A DNA stretch of 36,867 nt, taken from the NCBI GenBank assembly GCA_002753505.1, contig PEAG01000034.1, positions 1 to 36,867 of the forward strand, written 5' to 3'. Position numbers and translations under genes: made by a program. This DNA comes from Magnetococcales bacterium HCHbin5 (GTDB lineage Bacteria > Pseudomonadota > Magnetococcia > Magnetococcales > Magnetaquicoccaceae). Shown one piece after another: positions 17,683-26,536 of this stretch. The stretch's first letter is position 1. Every line of letters begins with the position of its first letter. Under the pieces are notes generated by a model. The model saw only the letters and a program-made list of their open reading frames with translations, ran no database searches and was not told where the DNA came from.

Positions 17683-17907
17683 ATGGTATCTGTCAATTTT
17701 GAACAGGCGTTGGCTCGCCTGGAAGAGGTCGCACAACGACTGGAACGGGGGGATCTGCCGCTGGAAGAGGGGTTGAGCCTGTTCGAGGAGGGCATGCAAC
17801 TCTCCCGGCAGTGTCAGGATCGACTGGATGCCGCCGAAAAACGGATCGCCAGCCTCTCGGCCACCGGGCATGTGAGTGATACCGCAACGGATGTACGTGA
17901 CAGATGA
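17683..17907 (+). CDS. xseB: Exodeoxyribonuclease VII small subunit
   Basis: This 74-aa all-helical protein matches the small subunit of exonuclease VII, which degrades single-stranded DNA from both ends together with XseA. The signature is FEQALARLEEVAQRLERGDLPLEEGLSLFEEGMQL, followed by the second helix ending in LDAAEKRI. Length is typical. Its stop overlaps the ispA start (ATGA), a common arrangement in proteobacteria where xseB leads the ispA-dxs operon. AGGA precedes the ATG at a somewhat long spacing. No xseA is in the window. Confidence 0.95.
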   Translation: MVSVNFEQALARLEEVAQRLERGDLPLEEGLSLFEEGMQLSRQCQDRLDAAEKRIASLSATGHVSDTATDVRDR

Positions 17908-18824
17908 CAGGCTCCACCAGCGACGCACGCACGGAAGAGCAGGCTCTCGCCCACTATCTGTCCAGCCGCAAGGCGTTGGTGGAGGAGGCGTTGGAGGCGT
18001 TGTGCCCCTGGGAACAGGCCCCGGCCAGTCGTCTCACGGCCGCCATGCGCCACAGTCTGATGGATGGTGGCAAACGGTTGCGACCCATCCTCGTTTTGGC
18101 CTGTGCTGAAGCGTTGGGTAACCCGCCAACACCCTATTTGCCCTTTGCCTGTGCCATGGAGTGCATTCACACCTACTCCCTGATCCATGACGATCTGCCC
18201 GCCATGGATAACGACGATCTGCGGCGTGGACGGCCAACCTGTCATAAGCAGTTTGATGAGGCAACCGCCATTCTGGCCGGTGACGCCCTGTTGACCCTGG
18301 CATTTGAATGGGCCGCCCAACCCATCGCAGGGGTGGAACCCCAAGAGTCGTTGGCCTTGATCCAGCTGCTGGCCCAGGGGGCGGGTATGCGCGGAATGGT
18401 GGGAGGACAAATGCTGGATATGCTGTCGGAAAAAAAACAAATTTCCATGGAGGAGTTGCAGCTTGTCCATGCCTGTAAAACCGGTGCCCTGATCCAGGTG
18501 GCCTGTGTGGCGGGTGCCCGCCTGGGAGGCGCGACCGTTGAACAGCGGCAAAACCTGGCGGAATATGGCGCAGCCATTGGACTGGCGTTTCAAATTATCG
18601 ATGACATTTTGGACGAAACAGGCGATAGTCAACTGCTGGGAAAGGCGACCGGACAGGATCGGCAAAGCCTCAAAGCCACCTACCCCCGCCTGTTGGGGTT
18701 GGCGGGCTCCTGGCAGGAGGCCGAACGGCAGGTGACCAGAGCCATTGCCGCCCTTGAGCCCTTTTCCAACCAGGCCGATCCACTGCGCCAATTGGCGCGG
18801 TTTATTCTGACCAGAAAACACTGA
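17904..18824 (+). CDS. ispA: Farnesyl diphosphate synthase
   Basis: IspA condenses IPP with DMAPP and GPP to farnesyl diphosphate, the precursor of quinone side chains and undecaprenyl phosphate. The 306-aa protein contains the first aspartate-rich motif DDLPAMD (96-102) and the second motif DDILD (233-237), both binding Mg2+-diphosphate. The preceding CIHTYSLIH segment is typical of bacterial type II FPP synthases, so C15 product length is the best call, although GGPP cannot be fully excluded. It overlaps xseB by 4 bases and precedes dxs by 9 bp, placing three genes of one operon together. Confidence 0.95.
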   Translation: MTGSTSDARTEEQALAHYLSSRKALVEEALEALCPWEQAPASRLTAAMRHSLMDGGKRLRPILVLACAEALGNPPTPYLPFACAMECIHTYSLIHDDLPAMDNDDLRRGRPTCHKQFDEATAILAGDALLTLAFEWAAQPIAGVEPQESLALIQLLAQGAGMRGMVGGQMLDMLSEKKQISMEELQLVHACKTGALIQVACVAGARLGGATVEQRQNLAEYGAAIGLAFQIIDDILDETGDSQLLGKATGQDRQSLKATYPRLLGLAGSWQEAERQVTRAIAALEPFSNQADPLRQLARFILTRKH

Positions 18825-18833
18825 TCCAACGAG

Positions 18834-20702
18834 ATGGCCGTCCACTTAAAACAGATCAATGACCCCCCCACCCTCCGCAAACTGGCAGAAGAGGAGCTGC
18901 CCCTGTTGGCAGAGCAGGTACGCTCTTTTACCATTGACACGGTAGCCAAGACAGGGGGCCACCTGGGGGCCAGCCTGGGGGTTGTAGAGCTGACCATTGC
19001 CTTGCACTATGTCTTTGATACGCCAGAAGACCGGCTGATCTGGGATGTGGGACACCAATCCTACCCACACAAAATATTGACGGGCCGCAGAGAGTTGATG
19101 CACACGCTTCGGCAGCGGCATGGTCTTTCCGGTTTTACCAAACGATCGGAAAGTGTCTACGATCCGTTTGGCGCAGGTCACTCCTCCACCTCCATCTCTG
19201 CTGCGCTGGGCATGGCCATCGCCAACCACCAACTGGGCAATCATCGCAAGGCCATTGCGGTCATCGGGGATGGTGCCATGTCTGCAGGCATGGCCTTTGA
19301 GGCATTGAACAATGCAGGGCGTTACAAGGAGGATATCAATCTGCTGGTTATCCTCAACGACAATGAAATGTCCATCTCTCCCAATGTGGGGGCGATGTCT
19401 GCCTATTTGAGTCGTATTCTCAGCGGACGGGTTTATGCCCGCCTGAAGGATGGCACCGGCAAGGTGTTGGGAAAAATTTCCACCCCATTGTTGGGCGCGG
19501 CCCGCCGGGCGGAAGAGCATGTCAAGGGAATGCTGACACCGGGAACCCTTTTTGAAGAGTTGGGGTTTGAATATTTTGGCCCGATCAATGGCCACGATTT
19601 TAACCAGCTGTTGCCCATGTTGCGCAATATCAAGGCGTTGAAGGGACCGATCCTGCTGCACGTTGTCACCCAAAAGGGCAAGGGGTTTGCGCCGGCAGAG
19701 GCCAATCCGTGTACCTATCATGGGGTATCCCCGTTCAATCGACAGACCGGCGTAATTTCCAAAGAGGGCGGCAACCCCTCCTACACCTCCATCTTTTCCA
19801 AAACGCTGGTGGAGTTGGCCCGCAAAAATCCAAAAATCATGGCCATAACGGCGGCGATGCCGGAGGGGACCGGTTTGCTGGAGTTTCAGGAGTGTTTTCC
19901 CGACCGTTTTTTTGATGTGGGCATAGCCGAGCAGCACGCGGTCACCTTTGCCGCCGGTTTGGCGTCGGAAGGATATGTTCCCATTGTGGCCATTTATGCC
20001 ACCTTCCTGCAACGGGGTTATGATCAAATCGTTCACGATGTGGTGTTGCAACGGTTGCCGGTTGTTTTTGTGCTGGATCGGGCCGGGCTGGTTGGAGCCG
20101 ATGGCCCCACCCATGCAGGCACCTTTGATATTTCGTTTTTGCGGGCTGTTCCTGATCTGGTCCTCATGGCTCCGGCCGATGAAAACGAATTACGTTCCAT
20201 GTTGATCACCGCTGTTGCCATGGGTAAACCGGTTGCCATCCGTTATCCCAGGGGAGCGGCCTTGGGGTTGGCCCACCAGCCTGGACAGCTTTTGCCCCTG
20301 GGGGTGGGACGTACATTGCGGAATGGGGATCAGGTGGCATTGGCTGCCGTTGGTTCAATGGTTCACCCGGCGTTAGAGGCGGCACAGCTGTTGGAAAAAG
20401 AGGGTATTTCAGTCAAGGTGTGCGATTTTCGGTTTATCAAGCCGTTGGATGAACAACTGTTACGCCAGGTCGCCCGGTTGCCCTTTTTGGCCACCTTGGA
20501 GGAAAACACTTTGTGTGGCGGTTTTGGTGCAGCCGTTCTGGAATTTTTGGCGCGCGATGGCCTGTTGGACAAGGGTTTGCGGGTACGGTGTTGGGGGTTG
20601 CCAGACCGTTTTATTCCTCAGGGCAATCAGAATGCCTTGCGGGCCGAATTGCAGTTGGATGCCGAGGGGATTGCCGAACGGATTCGCCAGTGGGTGCGTT
20701 GA
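18834..20702 (+). CDS. dxs: 1-deoxy-D-xylulose-5-phosphate synthase
   Basis: Dxs condenses pyruvate and glyceraldehyde-3-phosphate with thiamine diphosphate, the entry step of the MEP isoprenoid pathway. The 622-aa protein has the transketolase-like layout. N-terminal GGHLGASLGVVELT and HQSYPHKILTGR lead into the thiamine-binding GDGAMSAGMAFEALNNAG...NDNEMSIS. The pyrimidine-binding domain has the catalytic-Glu segment DVGIAEQHAVTFAAGLA and DRAGLVGADGPTHAG. The transketolase C-terminal domain follows. Length is normal. It lies directly downstream of ispA and upstream of tlyA. Confidence 0.97.
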   Translation: MAVHLKQINDPPTLRKLAEEELPLLAEQVRSFTIDTVAKTGGHLGASLGVVELTIALHYVFDTPEDRLIWDVGHQSYPHKILTGRRELMHTLRQRHGLSGFTKRSESVYDPFGAGHSSTSISAALGMAIANHQLGNHRKAIAVIGDGAMSAGMAFEALNNAGRYKEDINLLVILNDNEMSISPNVGAMSAYLSRILSGRVYARLKDGTGKVLGKISTPLLGAARRAEEHVKGMLTPGTLFEELGFEYFGPINGHDFNQLLPMLRNIKALKGPILLHVVTQKGKGFAPAEANPCTYHGVSPFNRQTGVISKEGGNPSYTSIFSKTLVELARKNPKIMAITAAMPEGTGLLEFQECFPDRFFDVGIAEQHAVTFAAGLASEGYVPIVAIYATFLQRGYDQIVHDVVLQRLPVVFVLDRAGLVGADGPTHAGTFDISFLRAVPDLVLMAPADENELRSMLITAVAMGKPVAIRYPRGAALGLAHQPGQLLPLGVGRTLRNGDQVALAAVGSMVHPALEAAQLLEKEGISVKVCDFRFIKPLDEQLLRQVARLPFLATLEENTLCGGFGAAVLEFLARDGLLDKGLRVRCWGLPDRFIPQGNQNALRAELQLDAEGIAERIRQWVR

Positions 20703-20746
20703 CCGAACGGGCGTCGGAGCCGAAAACAAAATTGGCAGCCGGGCGT

Positions 20747-21502
20747 ATGCGGTTGGATGCCCTCCTGCTGGAACGGCGGTTGGTCGCCTCGATTCAACAG
20801 GCCTGTGGTTATATCATGGATGGCAAGGTGCTGGTTGATGAACGCCGGGTCACCAAGCCCGGCACTCCCGTCCGCCTGCATGCGGTGGTACGGCTGTTGG
20901 CCGATCCCATGCCCTGGGTCTCCCGTGGCGGGATCAAGCTGGCGCATGCCATCGACCATTTTAATCTTGTTGTGAAAAATGCCGTCTGCCTTGATGTGGG
21001 TGCAGCCACCGGTGGTTTTACCGATGTGTTGCTGCAGCGGGGGGCAGCCCGGGTGTATGCCATGGATGTGGGATATGGCCAACTGGCCTGGAAACTGGTT
21101 CAGGACAGTCGCGTTGTTCTGCTGGATCGAACCAATATTTGCACCGTTGATCCAGCGGTTATCCCGGAGTTGGTCGATTGGCTGACCATGGATGTCAGTT
21201 TTATGGGCGTTGACCAGGCGTTGCCGGCGGCATTGGGTTTTTTGCGGCCCGGGGGATATGGGGTCATCCTGTTAAAGCCGCAATTTGAGTTGGCGCGGGA
21301 AAAGATCACCCCCGGAGGGGTCATCTGGGATCCAGCACTCCATCAGGAGGCGTTGACTCTGTTCACACAACTGGCCGACCGTTTGGGTTTGGAGGTTGCG
21401 GGTATCATCCCATCGCCTGTAACGGGATCAAAGGGAAACCAAGAGTTTTTGTGCTGCATCCGCAAGATGACGGGTGTGGAAACACAATCTCGTGCCTGTT
21501 GA
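20747..21502 (+). CDS. tlyA: TlyA-family 23S/16S rRNA 2'-O-methyltransferase / haemolysin-like protein
   Basis: This 251-aa TlyA-family protein has an N-terminal S4 RNA-binding domain (RLDALLLERRLVASIQQACGYIMDGKVLVD, about 2-60). A FtsJ-type Rossmann methyltransferase follows, with SAM loop CLDVGAATGGFTDVLLQRGA and the GYGQLAWKL segment. Mycobacterial TlyA methylates 16S and 23S rRNA at capreomycin-relevant cytidines; proteobacterial members are assumed to methylate rRNA. The ATG at 20747 is chosen because family members begin just before RLDxLL. A TTG overlapping the dxs stop (20699) is an alternative that would add 16 residues. A strong terminator follows, ending the xseB-ispA-dxs-tlyA unit. 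Confidence 0.9.
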   Translation: MRLDALLLERRLVASIQQACGYIMDGKVLVDERRVTKPGTPVRLHAVVRLLADPMPWVSRGGIKLAHAIDHFNLVVKNAVCLDVGAATGGFTDVLLQRGAARVYAMDVGYGQLAWKLVQDSRVVLLDRTNICTVDPAVIPELVDWLTMDVSFMGVDQALPAALGFLRPGGYGVILLKPQFELAREKITPGGVIWDPALHQEALTLFTQLADRLGLEVAGIIPSPVTGSKGNQEFLCCIRKMTGVETQSRAC

Positions 21503-21529
21503 CAAGACAGTCATCTGCCTTCAACGCAC

Positions 21530-21566
21530 AAACCAAAACCCCCGGCTTTGCCGGGGGTTTTGGTTT
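21530..21566. terminator. Strong bidirectional intrinsic terminator
   Basis: A near-perfect 17-bp stem runs from 21530-21546 to 21550-21566 around a TTT loop, with core CCCCCGGC/GCCGGGGG. Flanking AAAACC and GGTTTT give U-rich tails on both strands. It lies between the converging tlyA and the c-haem chemoreceptor gene, so it should end transcription from both directions. Confidence 0.93.
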
Positions 21567-21597
21567 GGTGACAGGTCAGTTCAAAACAGCAACCCAC

Positions 21598-23286
21598 CTA
21601 TCCGTTGGAAAGCATCAGATGCGACTTGGAAGCCCCTTTTCGTTGGGAACGGTGTGTCGGACGGTGTGTCTGCTGGCCAAGGTTGAAAAAGGCAATGGCC
21701 TCATTCATCTGGCCGGACTGCCCGCTTAACTCATCCGCTGTCGCGGCCATCTGCTCGGAAGCACCGGCATTTTGTTGAATGACCTGGTCGAGCTGTTGGA
21801 TAGCCTGGTTGATCTGAATCGCCCCCTGGCTTTGCTCCAGACTGGAGGTATTGATCTCCTGAATCAGTACAGCCGTCTTTTGAATGTCGGGCACCAGTTT
21901 GGTAATGATACCCCCGGCCCGCTCCGCAATATCCACGCTGGAGGCGGAAAGCTGGCTGATCTCACCCGCCGCCAACTGACTGCGCTCAGCCAGTTTTCTC
22001 ACCTCGGCAGCCACCACGGCAAAACCTTTACCGTGTTCACCCGCGCGTGCGGCCTCAATGGCGGCATTCAGAGCCAACAGGTTGGTCTGCCGGGCAATCT
22101 CCTCAATAATCCCGATCTTGGAGGCAATCTCCTTCATGGCATGTACCGCCTTGCCAACCGCCTGCCCACCATCCTCGGCATCCCGGGCAGCCTTTTGCGA
22201 AATACTCTGGGTTGTGTTGGCATTGTCCGTGTTTTGCTGAATGCTGGAGGTCATCTCCTCCATGGCCGACGAGGTCTCCTCGATGGAGGCCGCCTGTTCA
22301 ACAGCCCCCTGGGACAACGTCTGTGCGGCATCCGCGATTTCACTGCTGCCGGTGGAAACCTGCATGGCCGCCTCCGAAACCTTGCCAATCACCTCCCGCA
22401 GCTTGGATGCCATCTGATTCAAGGCGGTGCCCATCTGGCCAACTTCATCCCTGGAATGGACGCCCACCGTCACGTCCAGATTGCCGTCCGCCATCAACCC
22501 CAACTTTTCAGCCATCAGGCGAACCGGATTGATGATAAAGCGGCGCATGGTGCCGACAAACAACAACAGCCCAACCAGGAATACGCCACCCGCAATCAGG
22601 GCGATTTTCAGGACAATCCGCTGCTTGGCAGCATCCAATTCCGCCAACGGAGAGGAGAGGATAATGACACCCACCTGCTGATTTACCTTCCAATCCTCCT
22701 GATCAAAACCAAACCAGTCGACCTTTTGCTTGTTGCCATGACACTCCAGGCACCCTTCATCCGCCCGGATCTCGCGCGCAAACAGAAACTGCCCACTGGA
22801 CGAGTCCGCCCGGGCAATCTCCTTCTGGTTTGACCGGGCCATCTCATCCATGAGGGCAATCTCGACGGAGTTGCCCTGCGCCTTCGGATCACGGGGCCGT
22901 TCCCGTTTGGCCACCCGCACATCCATTCCCAACGGCTTCGTGGCCGTCCGAACGGCATCCAGCATCAAAATAACCGGGATCACACCATGCAGCTTTGTCT
23001 GCCGGGCACACTGCAAGCGGGCATCGACAGAACTCGCCTTGCGGCACTCTTTGGCCTGGGTAAAAGAGTCAGATGCAATCAGTTCATCACGCCAAGCCTT
23101 GCCCATTTGCATCCGCACCGTTTGACCGGCCTCCAGTGCGGCTTGTGCCACCGTTGATTTTCGGGAGACAAACTCGTCAATCGCATCCGACAAATGGAGA
23201 TAACCAAGCGAAAATATGGCCAACAAAAATATCCCGACGAACAGAATAATCAGCTTTTTTTCAATACCCAGATCCTTGAATGACAT
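21598..23286 (-). CDS. Chemoreceptor with periplasmic c-type haem sensor (DUF3365/Tll0287-like)
   Basis: This is a 562-aa methyl-accepting chemotaxis protein. TM1 is about 11-31 and a periplasmic sensor spans about 32-222. TM2 is about 224-246, then a HAMP domain and a signalling hairpin with [37 protein letters not shown]. The sensor contains a c-type haem attachment motif C179-L-E-C182-H183 plus an upstream Cys pair (C81, C93). This matches the Tll0287-like/DUF3365 haem domain found in some bacterial sensor proteins. Covalent haem suggests sensing of redox state, O2 or NO. The ATG has AGGAGG 8 bases upstream. It is monocistronic and divergent from the TPMT-like gene. Its CheA partner may be in the 0.4-9 kb operon or elsewhere. 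Confidence 0.93.
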   Translation of the reverse strand: MSFKDLGIEKKLIILFVGIFLLAIFSLGYLHLSDAIDEFVSRKSTVAQAALEAGQTVRMQMGKAWRDELIASDSFTQAKECRKASSVDARLQCARQTKLHGVIPVILMLDAVRTATKPLGMDVRVAKRERPRDPKAQGNSVEIALMDEMARSNQKEIARADSSSGQFLFAREIRADEGCLECHGNKQKVDWFGFDQEDWKVNQQVGVIILSSPLAELDAAKQRIVLKIALIAGGVFLVGLLLFVGTMRRFIINPVRLMAEKLGLMADGNLDVTVGVHSRDEVGQMGTALNQMASKLREVIGKVSEAAMQVSTGSSEIADAAQTLSQGAVEQAASIEETSSAMEEMTSSIQQNTDNANTTQSISQKAARDAEDGGQAVGKAVHAMKEIASKIGIIEEIARQTNLLALNAAIEAARAGEHGKGFAVVAAEVRKLAERSQLAAGEISQLSASSVDIAERAGGIITKLVPDIQKTAVLIQEINTSSLEQSQGAIQINQAIQQLDQVIQQNAGASEQMAATADELSGQSGQMNEAIAFFNLGQQTHRPTHRSQRKGASKSHLMLSNG

Positions 23287-23428
23287 CGTTCAACCTCCTG
23301 TTTTTTCTCCGGCCACTTTTCTCCGAGACCAACCCCGCTGCAGGGTATACCTGTTGAGAGTAAACAACAAGGAAATGTTTGCCCACCCCTTCATGAAAGG
23401 CTATCAATGCTCCGGGTCATTTATTGGG

Positions 23429-23456
23429 TTGGTGTGTTGTCTGAATCTGGTATACT
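23429..23456 (+). promoter_or_regulatory. Candidate promoter for the methyltransferase-yjbQ pair
   Basis: TTGGTG (23429-23434), a 16-nt spacer and TATACT (23451-23456) resemble a sigma-70 promoter. It is about 110 bases before the TPMT-like start and in the correct orientation. The -10 is good and the -35 moderate. Confidence 0.4.
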
Positions 23457-23564
23457 GGCCGGGGTGGAGTGGTCGCGTTGCGTTGTATTGGAGCTGTACC
23501 GGGTGGTACTGTCCGGACAGCAGGTTAAGGCCTTCTCTGTTCAAACCAAACAAAAGGAGAGACC

Positions 23565-24167
23565 ATGGCGGATCCGGCGCACAGTCAACAGACGGAATGG
23601 GAAGAGCGATACCGGTCCGGTCAAACCGGGTGGGACCGGGGAGATGCCAGTCCGGCCCTTTTCTCCTGGTTGGAACAAGGCACGCTGCGACCCTGCCGTA
23701 TTCTTGTCCCGGGATGTGGCCGTGGCTATGAGGTGGCGGTATTGGCGGAACGGGGCTTCCAGGTTACTGCGGTGGATATTGCCGCCTCGGCGATCACCTT
23801 TTCCAGGGGATTGCTGGCTCAACATGGTTTGCGGGCTACCACCTGCCTGGCAGATCTGCTGGAATGGGAGCCGGACAACCGCTTCGACGCCATCTACGAA
23901 CAGACCAGTCTCTGTGCCCTGCCACCGGAAAAATGGCAGGACTATTCCGACAGATTGTGGCGTTGGTTAAAACCGGGAGGCTCACTCTGCGCCCTGTTCA
24001 TGCAGACCAATAAAACCGGCGGGCCGCCGTTCCACTGCGCTGTCGAGGCGATGGAAACGTTGTTCCCACCCACCCGTTGGGGCTGGCCGACCGACTTACC
24101 CATGCGGGTGGGACATCCGTCCGGTCTGCACGAACTGGGCTATTCGTTGACCAGAAAGCCTGATTGA
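23565..24167 (+). CDS. Thiopurine methyltransferase-like SAM methyltransferase
   Basis: This 200-aa class I methyltransferase has the TPMT-family hallmarks: WEERY (12-16) and GWDRG (22-26) at the N-terminus, the SAM loop VPGCGRGYE (48-56), an acidic end of strand 2 (VTAVDIAASAI), and a following YEQTSLCALPPEKW segment. Bacterial TPMT homologues methylate selenium, tellurium, thiol or halide acceptors. The true substrate here is unknown, so no symbol is given. AAGGAGA lies close before the ATG. It precedes yjbQ on the same strand by about 32 bp, so the two are probably co-transcribed. Confidence 0.87.
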   Translation: MADPAHSQQTEWEERYRSGQTGWDRGDASPALFSWLEQGTLRPCRILVPGCGRGYEVAVLAERGFQVTAVDIAASAITFSRGLLAQHGLRATTCLADLLEWEPDNRFDAIYEQTSLCALPPEKWQDYSDRLWRWLKPGGSLCALFMQTNKTGGPPFHCAVEAMETLFPPTRWGWPTDLPMRVGHPSGLHELGYSLTRKPD

Positions 24168-24199
24168 CAGACTCGCTCCATGCAACAATGTGGGATAAA

Positions 24200-24619
24200 A
24201 TGCGCCAAACTCAATCCACCATCAGCTTCCATACCCAGGGGGTGGGATTGCTGGAAATCACGACAAAGGTTGCGCAGTGGTTGCAAAGCCAGCAGGCACA
24301 GATGGGACAGATCACCCTTTTCTGTCGCCACACCTCGGCCAGCCTGACCATTCAGGAAAACGCCGACCCCGATGTTCAACGAGATCTGGTCGCCTTTTTT
24401 GATCGCCTGGTACCGGAAAATCTATCCTGCTTTCAGCACACCTGTGAAGGCGCGGACGATATGCCAGCACATGTCAAGTCCGCCCTCACAGGGGTATCCC
24501 TCACCGTCCCGGTCGCCGCAGGCCGCATGCTGCTGGGACAATGGCAGGGCATTTATCTCTGCGAGCATCGTCGGCGACCCCATCGGCGAGAGGTGGTGTT
24601 GCACTTTATCGGCGAATAA
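24200..24619 (+). CDS. yjbQ: YjbQ-family (UPF0047) protein
   Basis: This 139-aa member of the YjbQ/UPF0047 family keeps nearly all signature blocks: HTSASLTIQENADP (44-57), DDMPAH (86-91) and GQWQGIYLCEH (113-123). E. coli YjbQ has reported thiamine-phosphate-synthase side activity, but the physiological role is unsettled. The His and Glu residues look like a metal or phosphate pocket. The start is uncertain: a TTG at 24164 and an ATG at 24188 are in frame, but the ATG at 24200 gives the family N-terminus and has GGGA a few bases upstream. It follows the TPMT-like gene. Confidence 0.92.
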   Translation: MRQTQSTISFHTQGVGLLEITTKVAQWLQSQQAQMGQITLFCRHTSASLTIQENADPDVQRDLVAFFDRLVPENLSCFQHTCEGADDMPAHVKSALTGVSLTVPVAAGRMLLGQWQGIYLCEHRRRPHRREVVLHFIGE

Positions 24620-24931
24620 AAACGATGGATTTTCCTTGAAGTGCAAAAAAAAAATGCACATTTTGTTTACATGGTGCGGGCCAGAGTGTAAAAAAATGTT
24701 TCACGAAACTGCCCAACCGGCTGGACAAAGTTCGTTCTGCGACTGTCTCCGGGAGCCCTGTGTTGCTGATCCGTGGTTCTTCCGTTCGTTATACCGTTAT
24801 TTCCCATCTTTTACAACATGTTCTCCACTTGGAACGCTGCTTGCTTGGTAGCAGACAACTAGGGACAAATCTATTTGCCTGATGAGTGCGTCTTATCTTC
24901 TCTTCAACAAAACAGATATCGGAGAAATCAC
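24620..24931. other. Non-coding gap after yjbQ
   Basis: No gene is supported in these 312 bases. A GTGCA/TGCAC inverted repeat with a nine-A loop lies at 24641-24659, shortly after the yjbQ stop. Its 5-bp stem and A-rich loop do not look like a classical terminator. The right end carries the ribosome site (GGAG at 24921-24924) for the 38-aa frame that follows. Confidence 0.4.
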
Positions 24932-25048
24932 ATGAGGATCATGATCCTTGTCTTGTTGACGATTGGCTGCCTGATACTGGGACTGCAAAAAAGCTTTGAA
25001 ACGGGCCAGATGTACCAGCAACCTCTTGTTGTGCAAAACAACCCGTAA
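24932..25048 (+). CDS. Putative 38-aa single-pass membrane peptide
   Basis: A short frame (ATG 24932, TAA 25046-25048) is preceded by GGAG at an ideal 7-base spacing. It encodes MRIMILVLLTIGCLILGL, then a polar tail QKSFETGQMYQQPLVVQ... of about 20 residues. The N-terminal half is one hydrophobic helix with a basic residue at position 2 and a Cys at 13; this could be a membrane anchor or an uncleaved signal. A lipobox is not evident. It converges on trpB2. No known family is recognised, and coding status rests only on the ribosome site and hydrophobicity. Confidence 0.45.
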   Translation: MRIMILVLLTIGCLILGLQKSFETGQMYQQPLVVQNNP

Positions 25049-25093
25049 CGGCACCAAAGCGGCCACCCGATCCAGGCCTGGCTCTTCGGTGGT

Positions 25094-26443
25094 CTAGACA
25101 GCGCGCAACTGGGCCAGGGAGGCAGCAATTTCCGCTTCCGGATAGCAATAATCCTCCAATTGCCCCGCGAAATAGCGATCATACGCCGCCATGTCGAAGT
25201 GGCCATGCCCGGAGAGCGTGAACAGGATTGTCTTGGGCTCACCATGCTCCTTGCATTGCAGGGCCTCATCAATGGCGACGCGAATGGCGTGGTTGGACTC
25301 TGGAGCAGGCAAAATGCCCTCGGTCTGGGCGAAGAGCACACCGGCCTTGAAGGTGGCCAGTTGGGGTACGGCCACCGCCTCGAGCAATCCCTGATGGTAC
25401 AGATGTGAAACCAGGGGAGAGTCCCCATGATAGCGCAGCCCACCTGCATGAATGCCAGGCGGCATGAAGTCGTGCCCCAGCGTGTACATGGGCATCAGGG
25501 GGGTCAGGCATGCGCTGTCGCCACTGTCGTAGCAATAACGCCCCTTGGTCAGGGTGGGACAGGAGTCAGGCTCCACGGCGACAAGGCGAACGGCTCGACC
25601 AGCCGCCTTGTCCATCAGGAAGGGAAAGGCTGTCCCACCAAAATTGGAACCACCTCCGCAGCAGCCAATCACCACATCGGGAAACATGCCGATCTTTTTG
25701 AACTGCGCACGCGCCTCCAAACCGATAACCGTTTGGTGCAATACCACATGGTTGAGAACCGAACCAAGCGCGTAATGGCTGTCAGAGCGGCTGGCCGCAT
25801 CCTCGACCGCTTCGGAGATGGCCAACCCCAGGGAGCCAGGTGTTTCGGGATCGCGCGCCCGCGCATCCCGCCCGGCCTGTGTCATTTCGGACGGACTGGA
25901 AAACACCTCCGCACCCCAGGTTTCCATCATGGAACGGCGGAACGGTTTTTGCTGGTAGCTGACCCGAACCATGTAAACACGCACGGTCAGGCCAAACATT
26001 GCACCCGCCAGAGCGATGGAGGATCCCCATTGTCCGGCCCCCGTCTCGGTGGTCAACCGGGCAATACCCTCCTGCTTGTTGTAGTAGGCCTGTGCAACCG
26101 CCGTATTGGGTTTGTGTGATCCGGCCGGGCTGCCCCCCTCATATTTATAAAAGATGCGTGCCGGGGTTGCCAACGCCTGCTCGAGACGGCGCGCCCGGAA
26201 CATGGGGGATGGCCGCCACAACCGATATATGTCACGAACCGGGGCCGGAATGGGAACCCAGCGTTCGCTGGACATCTCCTGTTCAATCAGTGCCTCGGGA
26301 AAGATGGCAGCCAAGGCATCCGGCCCGATGGGATTACCGTCCGGCCCCAGCGGTGGTGGCAGAGGGGTCGGCAGGTCGGCTGCCACATTGTACCAATGGG
26401 TGGGAATTTCCGTCTCATCAAGAATAATTTTAATATCGTCCAT
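25094..26443 (-). CDS. trpB2: TrpB2-type tryptophan synthase beta-like enzyme
   Basis: This 449-aa PLP enzyme belongs to the divergent TrpB2 branch, recognisable by its N-terminal extension ([15 protein letters not shown]...) and insertions relative to canonical TrpB. The PLP lysine is K111 in GSHKPN, and the glycine-rich phosphate loop is [10 protein letters not shown] near residue 250. C-terminal LSGHGHFDM is also family-typical. TrpB2 proteins usually lack the TrpA-contact surface and are thought to salvage indole or use serine in other beta-replacement reactions. No trpA is adjacent, in line with that. AGGGG lies 7 bases before the ATG at 26443; an earlier in-frame start is less likely. 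It follows tex on the same strand. Confidence 0.93.
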   Translation of the reverse strand: MDDIKIILDETEIPTHWYNVAADLPTPLPPPLGPDGNPIGPDALAAIFPEALIEQEMSSERWVPIPAPVRDIYRLWRPSPMFRARRLEQALATPARIFYKYEGGSPAGSHKPNTAVAQAYYNKQEGIARLTTETGAGQWGSSIALAGAMFGLTVRVYMVRVSYQQKPFRRSMMETWGAEVFSSPSEMTQAGRDARARDPETPGSLGLAISEAVEDAASRSDSHYALGSVLNHVVLHQTVIGLEARAQFKKIGMFPDVVIGCCGGGSNFGGTAFPFLMDKAAGRAVRLVAVEPDSCPTLTKGRYCYDSGDSACLTPLMPMYTLGHDFMPPGIHAGGLRYHGDSPLVSHLYHQGLLEAVAVPQLATFKAGVLFAQTEGILPAPESNHAIRVAIDEALQCKEHGEPKTILFTLSGHGHFDMAAYDRYFAGQLEDYCYPEAEIAASLAQLRAV

Positions 26444-26536
26444 GTTGATCCCCTTGATCTTGTCCGAATCATTTTTGTTCGCCAGCAACAGACATAAAAA
26501 AATCCCCTCTTTTTCATTGACGGGAGGAGAAAACCT

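Noticed and set aside
24641-24659. GTGCA-A9-TGCAC as a terminator for yjbQ
   Set aside because: The stem is only 5 bp, the loop is all A, and no T-tract follows.
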